Assembly (NCBI RefSeq): GCF_008039615.1
Contig: NZ_VDUZ01000068.1
Span: forward strand, 1 to 45,465
Reading direction: 5' to 3'
Length of the DNA stretch: 45,465 nt
Source of the DNA: Vineibacter terrae
GTDB taxonomy: Bacteria; Pseudomonadota; Alphaproteobacteria; Reyranellales; Reyranellaceae
Each line of letters opens with the position of its first letter. The first letter of the stretch is position 1. The position numbers and the translations under genes are program-made. The notes under the pieces are model-generated. The model made no database searches. It had not been told where the DNA came from and saw only the letters and a list, made by a program, of their open reading frames with translations. This document shows, one piece after another, positions 1 through 9,055 of the stretch.

Positions 1-105
1 CAAAAAATCGGTCTGACGATCAACTTGGCGGAAATTACTCATCACAACCACGCTGGCTCGAGCCAATATCAACCCTCGATAATGAATCTCATTCCAGCTC
101 TCGGC

Positions 106-798
106 TCAAGTCCGACAGGCTGCTAGGTTGTCGAGATCTCCCGCGAACTCTGCTTTCAGCAGGTCTACGAGCGAGATCCAGTACACTGAGCGGGTACCGT
201 CGAACAATGGCTGAAGATCGGGATGGGGGGTGCGCTGGTCGTCCGCAGGATGGCTGAAGTCGCGAGTGTTATGAGTCACAAAGGCGAACCGGCTCCGCTT
301 CGATTTCGCGTCTACGATCTCAGAATAGGTCTCAATCAAGACCGCATCGCCAGCGCTGTTCTTCGAACGATGGTATGGTGCCGTTCCGGTGAGTGCGCGC
401 TCGGTGACCCTCTGCTTGATCGCCTTGGTGGTCGACTTCTTGATTCCGGTGGCCAGCAACTCCTCGATCCATTCGATGGAGTCGTTGACCGCTTCGCCCT
501 TCATCGAAATCCGCTGGTCGACCTCGTTGAGTGACTTCAGGGTCTCCGCCTTGTAGTCATCTTCGGCGAAACGGCCGACAGCCTCACGGACAAGTTTGAA
601 GTGCGCCTGCAAGCTACGCTGCGCGTCCTCGGCAACGCGCGCCTTGTTTCGTGCAAACTCATCCTTGACCACGTCCGGCACGATAAACGCAATCTGATGA
701 CTCTTTACCAACTCCAACGCGGCTTGGATGAGCGTTTGCTGCCTGTAATCCTTCGCAAGGTCTAGCCAGACACAGGTATCGACGAGGATGCGGAGCAT
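106..798 (-). CDS. PIN-like domain protein (putative RNase)
   Basis: A 230-residue protein that opens with a typical PIN strand, LRILVDTCVWLDLA, with the first acidic residue at D7. A second acidic position (E47) sits in PDVVKDEF, and later acidic motifs are AGDAVLIE and FVTHNTRDF. Those four acidic sites are how PIN nucleases bind Mg2+ or Mn2+. It is longer than VapC toxins (about 130 residues) because a charged helical insert fills the middle, which resembles the larger PIN/DUF4935-type proteins. The ATG at 798 is chosen because the upstream in-frame residues do not fit the domain. No antitoxin-like gene is visible next to it, so a toxin role is not supported. RNase activity is inferred from the fold only. 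Confidence 0.75.
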   Translation of the reverse strand: MLRILVDTCVWLDLAKDYRQQTLIQAALELVKSHQIAFIVPDVVKDEFARNKARVAEDAQRSLQAHFKLVREAVGRFAEDDYKAETLKSLNEVDQRISMKGEAVNDSIEWIEELLATGIKKSTTKAIKQRVTERALTGTAPYHRSKNSAGDAVLIETYSEIVDAKSKRSRFAFVTHNTRDFSHPADDQRTPHPDLQPLFDGTRSVYWISLVDLLKAEFAGDLDNLAACRT

Positions 799-987
799 GG
801 AGTCATTCCTTTTGTATCGCCAAATCCAGCAGGCCATGTATGGCTAACAAAATGACCAAGACACGCAATAATCGTTACGTCCCGTAGTGGTATCAGGGAG
901 GATTCTTTGACTCTATTCGTATCTCGACCTGAGCCCGCATCAGCACACGTTATCGGATGGTCGCGTGGGAACCGCTGTCCGTGCGAC

Positions 988-1020
988 GCCTTCATGGTTC
1001 GACAGGCTCACCATGAAGGC
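988..1020. repeat. Palindromic intergenic repeat
   Basis: The arms GCCTTCATGG and CCATGAAGGC are perfect reverse complements around the spacer TTCGACAGGCTCA. The core ATGGTTCGACAGGCTCACCAT resembles a repeat seen scattered in proteobacterial intergenic DNA. It is the only copy I see in this window. Confidence 0.65.
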
Positions 1021-1093
1021 TATTTTGATGCGGAGTTCGTCCATGCCGGCGGCAGAGCAATTGGCGTCATCAGGACGCACGGTGCGCCGTTCG

Positions 1094-1124
1094 CGGGAGA
1101 TCCCTCGCTGGCGCTCGGGATGAC
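1094..1124. repeat. Half copy of dispersed palindromic repeat family 1
   Basis: This matches the right arm of the full copies at 8079, 34550 and 36176 (GGGAGATCCCTCGCTG then CGCTCGGGATGAC), with one extra G in the middle. The left arm is missing, so it is a degenerate remnant. Confidence 0.7.
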
Positions 1125-1260
1125 GGGAGGGTCGGTGGGCGGCTGCTTCCGTCGTGCGTGTTCGCTGGGGAGGCGCATGACGCGCCACGGAGTGGCGCGC
1201 CCCCAGCGTCTGTCCGCTCGGCCGGGTGCTCGATGGGATGCGCCGCTTGCGTTGAAACGT

Positions 1261-1308
1261 CCCCCATCCGGCGCTTCGCGCCACCTTCCCCCGCAAGCGG
1301 GGGAAGGT
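1261..1308. repeat. Fragment of CTTCCCCCGC-type palindromic repeat
   Basis: CTTCCCCCGC and GCGGGGGAAG form a hairpin with a two-base loop, and a GGCGCTTCGCGCC hairpin precedes it. It resembles the larger element at 28318-28443 in composition and in lying between genes. Confidence 0.5.
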
Positions 1309-1319
1309 AGTCGATCAGC

Positions 1320-2033
1320 TCACAGCGCGAAGATGCGGCCGAATTCGCTGAGGCCGTCCTTCGGCTGGTGCAGACGGTCCAGGGCGCCCCACAAGGTCGC
1401 GGCGATCGAGTCGATGACGGGGATGTCCAGGCGGGCTTCCAGGCGTGGGGCCAGCGTCGTTGCGTCCATGTTGGTGCAGACGACGGCGATGGCGTCCGGC
1501 TTCTCGGCCGCCACGGCGAGGGTCATCGCCTCGATGTCGGCGAGGGGGACGGCGCAGAAGGAGAAATTGTCCTGCAGGCCGGCGTGGCGTTCGCCGACGC
1601 AGGCGAAGCCGGCCCGGGTGTAGTTGTCGACGATGCGCGCCTGGACATCGCTGCGGTACGGCGTCACCAGTCCGATGCGCGTCGCGCCCAGCCGCGCGAG
1701 CAGCGTGTTGATCGCCAGGATCGCCGTCGTGGCGCTGATGCGGGTCGTGGCCTCGATCAGGTCGACGAGCTGCCGGTCGCGGTCGAAGCCCAGCCAGCTG
1801 GCGGACGTGCCGTTCCAGGCGATGGCGTCGACCTTGGCGTGGGAGAGCAGCTCGGCCGCCTGCAGGATCGGGGCGGTGTCGAACTGGCCCAGCGCTTTAG
1901 GCGACAAGGCGATCTCGGTCACCGGGAAGCGCGCGAAATGCGCGCGCACATCGGCCAGGTGCGCCAGCATGCCGTAGGTCGCCGGCTCCAGCGCGGTGTT
2001 GGACGACGGCGTCAGCATCCCGATCCGGATCAT
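1320..2033 (-). CDS. Asp/Glu racemase-superfamily protein, arylmalonate decarboxylase/maleate isomerase-like
   Basis: A 237-residue protein of the cofactor-independent Asp/Glu racemase superfamily, closest in layout to arylmalonate decarboxylase and maleate cis-trans isomerase. It starts [17 protein letters not shown], the usual opening of that group. The first active-site loop reads NGTSAS (residues 74-79) with no cysteine. The second keeps a cysteine at C186 (AVVCTNMDAT). Maleate isomerases and racemases normally have both cysteines, whereas arylmalonate decarboxylase has Gly at 74 and a single Cys at about 188. The start codon overlaps the stop of the amidase gene (ATGA), so the two are translationally coupled. 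Substrate unknown; a decarboxylation or isomerisation at the end of the cluster's pathway is inference. Confidence 0.8.
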   Translation of the reverse strand: MIRIGMLTPSSNTALEPATYGMLAHLADVRAHFARFPVTEIALSPKALGQFDTAPILQAAELLSHAKVDAIAWNGTSASWLGFDRDRQLVDLIEATTRISATTAILAINTLLARLGATRIGLVTPYRSDVQARIVDNYTRAGFACVGERHAGLQDNFSFCAVPLADIEAMTLAVAAEKPDAIAVVCTNMDATTLAPRLEARLDIPVIDSIAATLWGALDRLHQPKDGLSEFGRIFAL

Positions 2034-3382
2034 GGGAAGTTCTCCCGGAACGCCGCCGGCGGCCGGAAGCCGAATCCCTGCCGCCGTTCGAGCGCCGATG
2101 CAAAGGCCAGAAGATCATGGTCGCGCCCCGGCGCGGCGATCAGCTGGATGCCGATCGGCAGCCGATCGCCTTGCGGCCAGTAGGGCAGCGACAGCGCCGG
2201 GCAGCCGGTCAGGGTTATGATGGCGGTGATCGCCAGGTAGTCGATCAGGCTCTCGAGCGGCCGGCCATCGATCTCCGTCACCTCGCCGGAGTTGACGCCG
2301 AACGGCATCACGGCGGCGGCCGGCGTGACAAGGACGTCGTGACGCTCGAAGAAGGCGACGAAGCGGCGGAACAATGCCGATCGCTCCGCCTCGGCGGCGA
2401 GAAAGGCCGATGCGGCCAGGCCCTCGCCGCGGGCGATGTTCCAGCGCACGGTGGCCGCCAGCTTATCGCCATGCTTGCGGGCGAGCGGGCTGAGGTTGTG
2501 GTGGATATGCCCGGCGCGCAGCGTCGCGAAAGCGGCCATGGCGCCGGCGCAATCCGGATGATCCTCGACAAGGCCGCAGCTGCCGGCGCTCAGCGCCGCG
2601 GCGGCCTCGTCGAAGCGCATGCGGACATCGCGCGCAACAGGCGCGACACCGAGATCGCGCGACACGGCGATCCGCGTCAGCGCCGCCGGAGCGGACGAAG
2701 CGGCGCGCCATGACATCGGATCGCGGGCATCGGGCCCGGCGAGCGCGTCGAGAAGCCGGCCGGCAGCGGCGGCGTCGCGGGTCAGCAGGCCGGCGGTCGG
2801 CAGGCTGTCCCAGGCGATGGCGCGCGTGGGGCTGGGCAGCAGGCCCGCGGTCGGCCGCAAGCCCACGACGCCGCAGAAGGCCGCCGGGGTGCGCACGGAG
2901 CCGCCGAAATCCGTCCCGATCGCCGCCGGCACGAGGCCGGCCGCGACCGCCGCCGCCGAGCCGCCGCTCGAGCCGCCGGAGCTGAGCGAGAGGTCGTAGG
3001 GATTGGCGGTCGAAGGACAGATGGCATTCGCGCACAGCGCGCCGAAGCCGAACTCGGGCGTGTTGGTCTTGCCGATGATGACCGCGCCGGCCGCTTTCGC
3101 GCGCGCGACCAGAACGTCGTCCTTCTCCGGGACATGATCGCGGAACGCGGCCGAGCCGCAGGTCGTTCGAAGCCCCGCCGTGTCGAGAAGGTCCTTGACG
3201 CCCAGCGCCAGGCCGAACAGCGGCCGCCCGCGCGCGCCCTCGGCGTCGAGCGCCTTGGCCTCGTCCAGCGCCGTCGGCGAGAGCGAGATGAAGCTGTGAA
3301 GCTGGTGGTCCTGGGTCCGGCACCGAAGCTGCGCCGTCGCGACGGCCTCCTGGGCCGATGCCGGGCGTTGCGCGTTTCGCAT
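2030..3382 (-). CDS. Amidase (amidase signature family)
   Basis: A 450-residue amidase-signature enzyme that hydrolyses carboxamides to acids and ammonia. The Ser-cisSer-Lys triad is visible: K63 in [11 protein letters not shown], cis-Ser S138 in [12 protein letters not shown], and nucleophile S162 in [12 protein letters not shown], with the expected 24-residue spacing between the serines. No signal peptide, so cytoplasmic. It lies 18 nt after the GntR regulator gene and overlaps the next gene by 4 nt, so regulator, amidase and AMDase-like gene form one operon. Beside hydantoinase and amidohydrolase genes on the other strand it probably acts on a ring-opened amide or carbamoyl intermediate. 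The exact substrate cannot be read from the sequence. Confidence 0.92.
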   Translation of the reverse strand: MRNAQRPASAQEAVATAQLRCRTQDHQLHSFISLSPTALDEAKALDAEGARGRPLFGLALGVKDLLDTAGLRTTCGSAAFRDHVPEKDDVLVARAKAAGAVIIGKTNTPEFGFGALCANAICPSTANPYDLSLSSGGSSGGSAAAVAAGLVPAAIGTDFGGSVRTPAAFCGVVGLRPTAGLLPSPTRAIAWDSLPTAGLLTRDAAAAGRLLDALAGPDARDPMSWRAASSAPAALTRIAVSRDLGVAPVARDVRMRFDEAAAALSAGSCGLVEDHPDCAGAMAAFATLRAGHIHHNLSPLARKHGDKLAATVRWNIARGEGLAASAFLAAEAERSALFRRFVAFFERHDVLVTPAAAVMPFGVNSGEVTEIDGRPLESLIDYLAITAIITLTGCPALSLPYWPQGDRLPIGIQLIAAPGRDHDLLAFASALERRQGFGFRPPAAFRENFP

Positions 3383-3400
3383 CAGCGTGCCTCCACCGGC

Positions 3401-4147
3401 TCAGCCGGCGCTGCGATTGACGGGAACGACGCCGATATCCTGGAAGATGGCGACGATGTCGTCCGGGTCGGGCGCCGAGCTGCCGAGCTGAAGCCGCAGC
3501 TCGATCTCGTCGAGGTGCCTGTTCATGGCCGCCAGCGCGCCCGCCTTGTCGCCGGCAAGAATCAGGTCGGCGATTCCGGGGTGCGCATCCGGCGAGCAGT
3601 CGGGCGAGCCGGGCACCTCGAAGGTCGCGATCGCCAGCGACGTGCGCAGCATCAGCTCCTTGGCGAAATCGAGCAGGACGCCGTTGCCGGCGAGCTCGGC
3701 GATGAGGACGTGGAAATCCGCGGTCAATGTCAGCGACGCCCAGCGGTCGTTGCGGTCATGGCCGGTCTCGCGCGCGATGTGCCGGCGCAACCTGCCGCGC
3801 GCGTCGTCGTCCAGGTTGTCGATCACCGCCGACAGGGTGGCGGTCTCGAGCATGCGCCGCGCGGCAAAGATGTCGCGCGCCTCCTGGACCGACGGCCGAT
3901 AGATGAAGGCGCCACGATTGGGGTAGTGCGTCACGATGTGGCGCGACACCAGGTGGCCCAGCACCTGCCTGATGTGGATACGCGTGGTTGAGAAGACCTG
4001 GGCCAGCGCATCCTCGCCCAGCTTGGTGCCGGGCTTCAGCCGTTTCTGCGTGATGGCCTTGAGAATCCCCTGAACGACCGGATCGTCGTCCATCGTGCGC
4101 GGCTCCGGGCCGACCTCGCCATCGCGGTCTTTTCGGGGGGCTTTCAT
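3401..4147 (-). CDS. GntR-family transcriptional regulator (FCD type)
   Basis: A 248-residue regulator. Residues about 20-90 form the GntR winged helix (KPGTKLGEDALAQVF, then IRQVLGHL and GAFIYRPS). Residues about 100-235 are a helical FCD ligand-binding domain (ARDIFAARRMLE, ADFHVLIAELAGN, HLDEIELRL). FCD domains usually bind organic acids with a metal. It is the first gene of the minus-strand operon and is divergent from the amidohydrolase/ABC operon across about 200 bp. It is therefore the likely local regulator of both arms, sensing the substrate or an acid product. That role is inferred from position. Confidence 0.9.
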   Translation of the reverse strand: MKAPRKDRDGEVGPEPRTMDDDPVVQGILKAITQKRLKPGTKLGEDALAQVFSTTRIHIRQVLGHLVSRHIVTHYPNRGAFIYRPSVQEARDIFAARRMLETATLSAVIDNLDDDARGRLRRHIARETGHDRNDRWASLTLTADFHVLIAELAGNGVLLDFAKELMLRTSLAIATFEVPGSPDCSPDAHPGIADLILAGDKAGALAAMNRHLDEIELRLQLGSSAPDPDDIVAIFQDIGVVPVNRSAG

Positions 4148-4354
4148 TTTTTCTTATTTAACCAATCGGCCTCGAAATTGGAAGATATCTGACTGCCTAG
4201 TTAGTGACCATTTGAGCAGTTTTTAGTCCACAATATTGGCCTTGATTGGCGCCAAAATTTTACACAAGATAAAACAACTGAGATTCAAGGCGTTTAGTCC
4301 GACCCGCGGCTTGGCACGCGGGTTGCCTTGCAAAGAGGGACTACGGGGAGGGGC
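4148..4354. promoter_or_regulatory. Divergent control region of the catabolic cluster
   Basis: This AT-rich gap separates the GntR gene from the plus-strand operon. It contains a perfect 10-bp palindrome TTGGCGCCAA (4246-4255) and an inverted pair CCAAT/ATTGG (4162-4166 and 4177-4181), both plausible sites for the GntR protein. A weak promoter-like pair for the plus strand is TTGATT (4242-4247) and CAAGAT 17 nt later. None of these sites is proven. Confidence 0.4.
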
Positions 4355-5884
4355 ATGGCAAAGCTGCTGCTGAACGGCGCCTTGATCATGCGCGACGGCC
4401 AGACGGCCTTCGCGCCGGACCCTGTCGACATCCTGATCGACGGTCAGATGATCTCGGCGATCGCACCGGCCGGAACGATCGCGGATGCCGATCGCCGACT
4501 GAATGTCAGCGGCCTGCTTGCAGCGCCCGGCCTCATCAACGGCCATCTCCATTCGTGGGACCATTTCATCAAGGGCCGGGTCGAGAACCTGCCGATGGAA
4601 TTGATGATGGCGCATCTGCGGCCGGCGGTGCCGCTGCCGCTGACGGCCGACGACATCTACCTGCGCACCATGATGGCCGCGGTGGAATCGCTGCGGACCG
4701 GGGCGACGACGATCATCGACGATCTCAGCCTGGGACAGACGTTCGACCGCAGCCATGTCGATGCCGCCTTGCAGGCCTACAAGGACGCCGGCATCCGCAC
4801 CTATGTCGGCTTCTCCATGATCGACAAGGCCGTGGTCGACAGCTGGCCCTTCGTCGAGGAGAGCTTCCCGCCCGAGACGCTGGCCTGGCTCAGGTCCCTG
4901 CCGCGCCCGCGCGGCGATGCGCTGCTGGGCCTGGTGCGCGACCTGGCGAAGGAGCATCATCCCTCGAGCGCGCGCGTGGGCGTGCTGGTCGCGCCGTCGG
5001 CACCGCAGCGCTGCACCGACGACTTCCTGCGCGACTGCCGCCGGCTGGCCGACGAGCTGGACCTGCCGGTCATCATCCATGTGCTCGAGACGCGGCTGCA
5101 GGCCGTGACGGCCGAGATCTTCTGGGGCCGCAGCATGGTCGAGCACCTTGCCGCGGTCGGCTTCCTGAAGGAGCGGACGGCGCTGGTGCATGGCGTATGG
5201 CTCACGCCGCGCGACCGCGCCCTGATCGCCGATAGAGGCGCCAGCGTGCAGTACAATCCCTGGAGCAATGCGGCGATCGGATCGGGCGCCGCCGACTTCC
5301 GCGCGCTGCGCGATGCCGGCATCAATGTCAGCATGGGCTCCGACGGCTGCGGCGTCACCTTCAACTGCTCGATGCTGCTGGCCCTGAAGTTCGGCACCGG
5401 CATCGGCCGCATCCGCAGCACCGACCATCGACGCTGGCCCACCGCCGCCGAATTGTGGGAAGCCGCCACGGTCGGCGGCGCCCGCGCGCTGGGCCGCGCC
5501 CATGAGCTGGGCAGGCTGGCGCCGGGGCAGCGGGCCGACATCGTGCTCTACCGCCAGACCAGCATCGGGCTGGTGCCGCTCAACGCCCCGGTGCGCCAGC
5601 TGGTGCATGCCGAGAGCGGCGGCGGCATCGACACCGTCATCGTCGACGGCGAGCCCGTCATGCAGGCGGGCCGGCTCACCAGGATCGACGAAAGCAGGCT
5701 GGTCGCAGATTTCCAGCGGGCCCACGCCCGGCTGCTCGATCGCATCCAGGCATCCGAAGAAGCTGCCGGCCCGGTCCTGGAAGGCCTGGACAGGCTCTAT
5801 CGACAGTCGCTGCGCCACAAGATCGCTGCCGACACGACACGCGGCGTGATCGATCTGCCCTCGGCGGAGGAGGTCTGGCAGTGA
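4355..5884 (+). CDS. Amidohydrolase-superfamily protein (deaminase/chlorohydrolase-like)
   Basis: A 509-residue amidohydrolase of the cytosine/guanine deaminase and TRZ/ATZ chlorohydrolase type. The mononuclear metal ligands are visible: H64 and H66 (NGHLHSWDH), H242 (IIHVLE), H279 (LVHGVW) and D330 (MGSDGCG). E245 follows the third ligand, as in deaminases. The C-terminus has the usual composite beta sandwich (GQRADIVLYR, DTVIVDGEPV). The ATG at 4355 follows GGGGAGGGGC, a good ribosome site, and the protein starts in the expected beta strand. Its stop overlaps the next GTG start by 4 nt. It likely deaminates or hydrolyses a ring nitrogen substituent of the compound imported by the linked ABC system. 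Substrate unknown. Confidence 0.88.
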   Translation: MAKLLLNGALIMRDGQTAFAPDPVDILIDGQMISAIAPAGTIADADRRLNVSGLLAAPGLINGHLHSWDHFIKGRVENLPMELMMAHLRPAVPLPLTADDIYLRTMMAAVESLRTGATTIIDDLSLGQTFDRSHVDAALQAYKDAGIRTYVGFSMIDKAVVDSWPFVEESFPPETLAWLRSLPRPRGDALLGLVRDLAKEHHPSSARVGVLVAPSAPQRCTDDFLRDCRRLADELDLPVIIHVLETRLQAVTAEIFWGRSMVEHLAAVGFLKERTALVHGVWLTPRDRALIADRGASVQYNPWSNAAIGSGAADFRALRDAGINVSMGSDGCGVTFNCSMLLALKFGTGIGRIRSTDHRRWPTAAELWEAATVGGARALGRAHELGRLAPGQRADIVLYRQTSIGLVPLNAPVRQLVHAESGGGIDTVIVDGEPVMQAGRLTRIDESRLVADFQRAHARLLDRIQASEEAAGPVLEGLDRLYRQSLRHKIAADTTRGVIDLPSAEEVWQ

Positions 5885-6990
5885 CCGACAAGCGCGGCAA
5901 CGACCTGGCGCTGAGCGGCGTCAACCATTGGTTCGGGCCGACGCAGGCGCTCGACGGGGTGAGCCTGCGCATCGACCCGGGCGAGATGGTGGCCCTGCTG
6001 GGTCCGTCCGGCTGCGGCAAGACCACCCTGCTGCAGATCATCGCCGGCTTCCTGCAGCCGACCGAGGGCGAGGTCCTGCTCGATGGCGGCCGCGTCGACC
6101 ATATTCCCGCCAATCGCCGCCGCGTCGGCATGGTCTTCCAGAACTATGCGCTGTTCCCGCATCTCAGCGTCTTCGAGAACGTCGCCTACGGCCTGAGGGC
6201 CCGCAAGATGCCGGGCGCGGCGATCAAGGCGAAGGTGGCCGAGATGCTGGCGCTGGTGAAGATGGGGCATCTCGCCGACCGGCTGCCGAGCCAGCTCTCC
6301 GGCGGCCAGCAGCAGCGCGTGGCGCTGGCCCGGGCGCTGGCGATCGAGCCGGGCATCGTGCTGCTCGACGAGCCGTTCTCGGCATTGGACAAGAATCTCC
6401 GGCTCGACATGCAGATCGAGATCAAGGGCCTCCTGAAAGGCTACGGCGTCACGTCGATCATCGTCACGCACGACCAGGAAGAGGCCCTGTCGATGGCCGA
6501 CCGGATCGTCGTGATGAACCGCGGCCGGATCGAGCAGGTCGGCACGCCCGACATCCTGTACGACCGGCCGGCCACCCTGTTCGTGAACCAGTTCATCGGC
6601 CACGCGAACTTCCTGCAGGCGGCCCTGGTCGCGCCCCGGCGCGTGAAGCTCGAGGCCGGCATCGAAATCGATCTCGCGGAACCTGCCCCGCAGCCGGTGG
6701 GCAGCGCGGTGCTGGTCTCCATCCGGCCCGAGAACATCGCCATCTCGGGCACCAGCGCCGGACCGACCATTCCCGTCAAGGTCCGCATCACCATGCCGCT
6801 GGGCGCGGCGGACGTCATCGAGGCGGTCACGCCCAACGGCGAGACCGTCAAGATCCACAAGACCCGCTCCCCGGCATCCAAGCCCATCGCTTCCGGCACG
6901 GCGCTGGCGCTGAGCGTCGTCGATCCCACCGGCATCGGGATCTTCGCGGCACCGGCGGGTGATCCCGCCTCAACGTTGCACGGACCATAA
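5881..6990 (+). CDS. ABC transporter ATP-binding protein, PotA-like
   Basis: A 369-residue ATPase of the spermidine/putrescine/iron (Pot/Fbp) importer class. Walker A GPSGCGKTT is at 41-49, the Q-loop glutamine at 87, the signature LSGGQ at 139-143, Walker B VLLDEP at 160-165, the D-loop SALD at 167-170 and the switch histidine at H197. Residues from about 240 form the C-terminal TOBE regulatory domain (VSIRPENIAI). It begins with GTG at 5881, overlapping the stop of the amidohydrolase gene. Together with the following binding protein and two permeases it makes a complete high-affinity importer. The linked catabolic enzymes suggest an N-rich small molecule rather than a polyamine. Confidence 0.95.
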   Translation: MTDKRGNDLALSGVNHWFGPTQALDGVSLRIDPGEMVALLGPSGCGKTTLLQIIAGFLQPTEGEVLLDGGRVDHIPANRRRVGMVFQNYALFPHLSVFENVAYGLRARKMPGAAIKAKVAEMLALVKMGHLADRLPSQLSGGQQQRVALARALAIEPGIVLLDEPFSALDKNLRLDMQIEIKGLLKGYGVTSIIVTHDQEEALSMADRIVVMNRGRIEQVGTPDILYDRPATLFVNQFIGHANFLQAALVAPRRVKLEAGIEIDLAEPAPQPVGSAVLVSIRPENIAISGTSAGPTIPVKVRITMPLGAADVIEAVTPNGETVKIHKTRSPASKPIASGTALALSVVDPTGIGIFAAPAGDPASTLHGP

Positions 6991-7001
6991 GGAGAAGCAC
7001 C

Positions 7002-8057
7002 ATGCGGCTTTCACGTCGATCGATACTGGCTGCTGGCTCTGCTGCAACGGCGGCCGCGGCCATGGGCGGCCTTCCCCGGCTCGCGCACGCCGCCGGCTCG
7101 ATCGTGGCCACCACCTATCCCGGCAGCTTCGACGAGGCCTTCAAGGCCGTCGTCGGGCCGGCACTGACCCGGAACAGCGGCGGCGGCAAGGTCACCTTCT
7201 CGCCGCTGTTGAATGTCGACCAGATCGGCAAGATCCAGGCCTCGCGCAGCGCCCCGCCCTTCGACGTCGTCCTGTTCGACGAAGGGCCGCTGATCCCGGC
7301 CATCGAGGCGGACGTCCTGGAGAAATTCCCGGTCGAGAAGTCGAAGAACTTCGCCAGCATCCCGGAGGCCTTTCGCCATCCGCAGGGCTATGCGCCGGTC
7401 ATCACGGTCCAGCTGATCGGCATCGCCTACAACCCGAAGCGGGTCAAGACGCCGCCGACATCCTGGGAAGACCTGTGGAAGCCCGAGTACAAGGGCCGCG
7501 TCGGCCTGACCGGGATGGGCTCCAGCCTCGGCACGGCGTTCATGGTCGAGATCGCGAAGATGCACGGCGGATCGGAGACGAGCATCGAGCCGGCATTCGA
7601 CGCGATCAAGAAGCTGCTGCCGAATGTCGGGGCTCTGGCGGCGTCGCCCGGCGCCCTGGCGGCGCTGTTCCAGCAGGGCGAGATCGATATCGCCTTCAAC
7701 TACTTCAACAATGTCGCGCTGCTGGCGGCCAAGGGGGTCGATATCGCCTTCGCCAAGCCCAAGTCCGGCGCCGTGGCGGTGCGGACCAGCGCCCAGATCG
7801 TCAAGAACAACCAGGACCCGAAGCTGGTCCTCGACTACCTCGATACCGCGATGTCGCTTGAGGTCCAGAAGGGGCTCGAGGCGTCACCCTGGGTGATGAT
7901 GCCGACCAACAAGAACGTGACGCTGACCGGCGCCAACCTCACGGTCGCCAAGAGCGTCGATGACCTGGTGTCGCACAGCGTGCTGCTCGACTGGACGAAG
8001 TTCCAGAAGATGCGCGGCGAATGGATCACCCGGTTCAACAAGGACGTGAAGATCTGA
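7002..8057 (+). CDS. ABC transporter substrate-binding protein, PotD-like
   Basis: A 351-residue periplasmic binding protein. The N-terminus is a Tat-type export signal with the twin arginine at residues 5-6 (LSRRSILAAG), a hydrophobic Ala-rich stretch and a cleavage region ending AHA. The mature part begins GSIVATTYPGSFDEAF and shows the Pot/Fbp binding-protein pattern, with EDLWKPEYKGRVGL near residue 160. It starts 11 nt after the ATPase gene. It should capture the substrate in the periplasm and deliver it to the two permeases. The ligand cannot be inferred from sequence; annotation as a polyamine-binding protein would only reflect family membership. Confidence 0.92.
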   Translation: MRLSRRSILAAGSAATAAAAMGGLPRLAHAAGSIVATTYPGSFDEAFKAVVGPALTRNSGGGKVTFSPLLNVDQIGKIQASRSAPPFDVVLFDEGPLIPAIEADVLEKFPVEKSKNFASIPEAFRHPQGYAPVITVQLIGIAYNPKRVKTPPTSWEDLWKPEYKGRVGLTGMGSSLGTAFMVEIAKMHGGSETSIEPAFDAIKKLLPNVGALAASPGALAALFQQGEIDIAFNYFNNVALLAAKGVDIAFAKPKSGAVAVRTSAQIVKNNQDPKLVLDYLDTAMSLEVQKGLEASPWVMMPTNKNVTLTGANLTVAKSVDDLVSHSVLLDWTKFQKMRGEWITRFNKDVKI

Positions 8058-8078
8058 GCGCCTGGCGGGAATATTCCT

Positions 8079-8163
8079 GTCATCCCGAGCGCAGCGAGGG
8101 ATCTCCTGCGAAAGACGCACGGTGCGTCATGCGCGGGAGATCCCTCGCTGCGCTCGGGATGAC
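8079..8163. repeat. Dispersed palindromic repeat family 1, full copy
   Basis: An 85-bp inverted repeat with arms GTCATCCCGAGCGCAGCGAG and CTCGCTGCGCTCGGGATGAC around a loop containing GAAAGACGCACGGTGCGTC. It lies inside the ABC operon between the binding-protein and permease genes, so it is probably transcribed and folds into a very stable hairpin. Sister copies are at 34550 and 36176, and a half copy is at 1094. Confidence 0.9.
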
Positions 8164-8200
8164 GGATGTGTCTACTCGTTCTGAATAGGCGGGCGTGCAC

Positions 8201-9055
8201 ATGCGGATGCGATCGGAAGCGATGACGGGAATGCTGCCGGCGATGCCGCTGGCGGTCCTGTTCCTGTTCTCGTTCGTGGTGCCCCTGCTGGTCCTCATCT
8301 TCCTCAGCCTGTTCCGCACGCCGCAATTCACCGAGATGGGCTTCGACCAGTACGCCCGGTTCGTGGGCGACGGCTACAACCTCAAGGTCCTGTTCGACAC
8401 GCTGCTGCTGGGGGTGGAAGTCGCCCTGATCGCGCTGGTCCTGGCCTACCCTCTGGGGCTCGCCTATGTCGCGGCGCCGCCGCTGGGCCGCACCATCATC
8501 ACCTTCCTGATCCTGCTGCCCCTGCTGACCAGCTCGGTGGTGCGCACGTTCGCCTGGATCGTCATCCTGGGGCGGGAAGGCATCGTCAACTCGGCCATGC
8601 TGGCGTTCGGCCTCTGGGACCAGCCGGCCCGGCTGCTCTACACCTGGGGCGGCATGGTGCTGGCGCTGGCCCAGATCCAGCTGCCGCTCATGGCGCTGCC
8701 CATCATCAACAGCCTGATGCGGATCGACGGCAACCTGACGCGGGCCGCGGAAGGCCTCGGCGCCAGCCGGTTCCGGATCCTCTTCACGGTGATCCTGCCG
8801 CTGACGCTGCCGGGCGCGATCGCCGGCTGGCTGCTGGTGTTCGCCGCTGCGGTCACCGCCTTCATCACCCAGACGCTGGTGGGCGGCGGGCGCATCATCC
8901 TGATGCCGCTCTACATCTACCAGCAGGCGATGGGCGTGCAGGAATGGCCGTTCTCGGCAGCGCTGTCGCTCATCTTCACGGTCGCGGTCATCGGCATCGT
9001 CGCCGCAGTCGGCGCCGTGTCCCGCCGCTACATGCGAGGCGTCGATGCAGCGTAG
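8201..9055 (+). CDS. ABC transporter permease, PotB-like
   Basis: A 284-residue inner-membrane permease with six predicted membrane segments (the first is LAVLFLFSFVVPLLVLIFL). It has the ATPase-docking EAA loop AAEGLGASRFRILFTVILP around residue 185. The start is uncertain: ATG 8201, ATG 8207 and GTG 8195 are all possible, and I chose 8201. A family 1 palindromic repeat separates it from the binding-protein gene upstream, which may dampen expression of the permeases relative to the binding protein. Its 3' end overlaps the second permease gene by 11 bp, so the two are likely translationally coupled and form a heterodimeric channel. Confidence 0.92.
   Translation: MRMRSEAMTGMLPAMPLAVLFLFSFVVPLLVLIFLSLFRTPQFTEMGFDQYARFVGDGYNLKVLFDTLLLGVEVALIALVLAYPLGLAYVAAPPLGRTIITFLILLPLLTSSVVRTFAWIVILGREGIVNSAMLAFGLWDQPARLLYTWGGMVLALAQIQLPLMALPIINSLMRIDGNLTRAAEGLGASRFRILFTVILPLTLPGAIAGWLLVFAAAVTAFITQTLVGGGRIILMPLYIYQQAMGVQEWPFSAALSLIFTVAVIGIVAAVGAVSRRYMRGVDAA

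Larger units (their letters stand above)
799..1319. other. Gene-free stretch rich in short repeats
   Basis: I see no credible gene here. Reading frames across it are antisense or repeat-derived. It holds a 33-bp palindrome (988-1020), half of the GAGCGCAGCGAGGGATCTCC-type element (1094-1124) and a fragment of the CTTCCCCCGC-type element (1261-1308). Such a pile-up of repeats suggests a region where insertions are tolerated. Confidence 0.6.
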
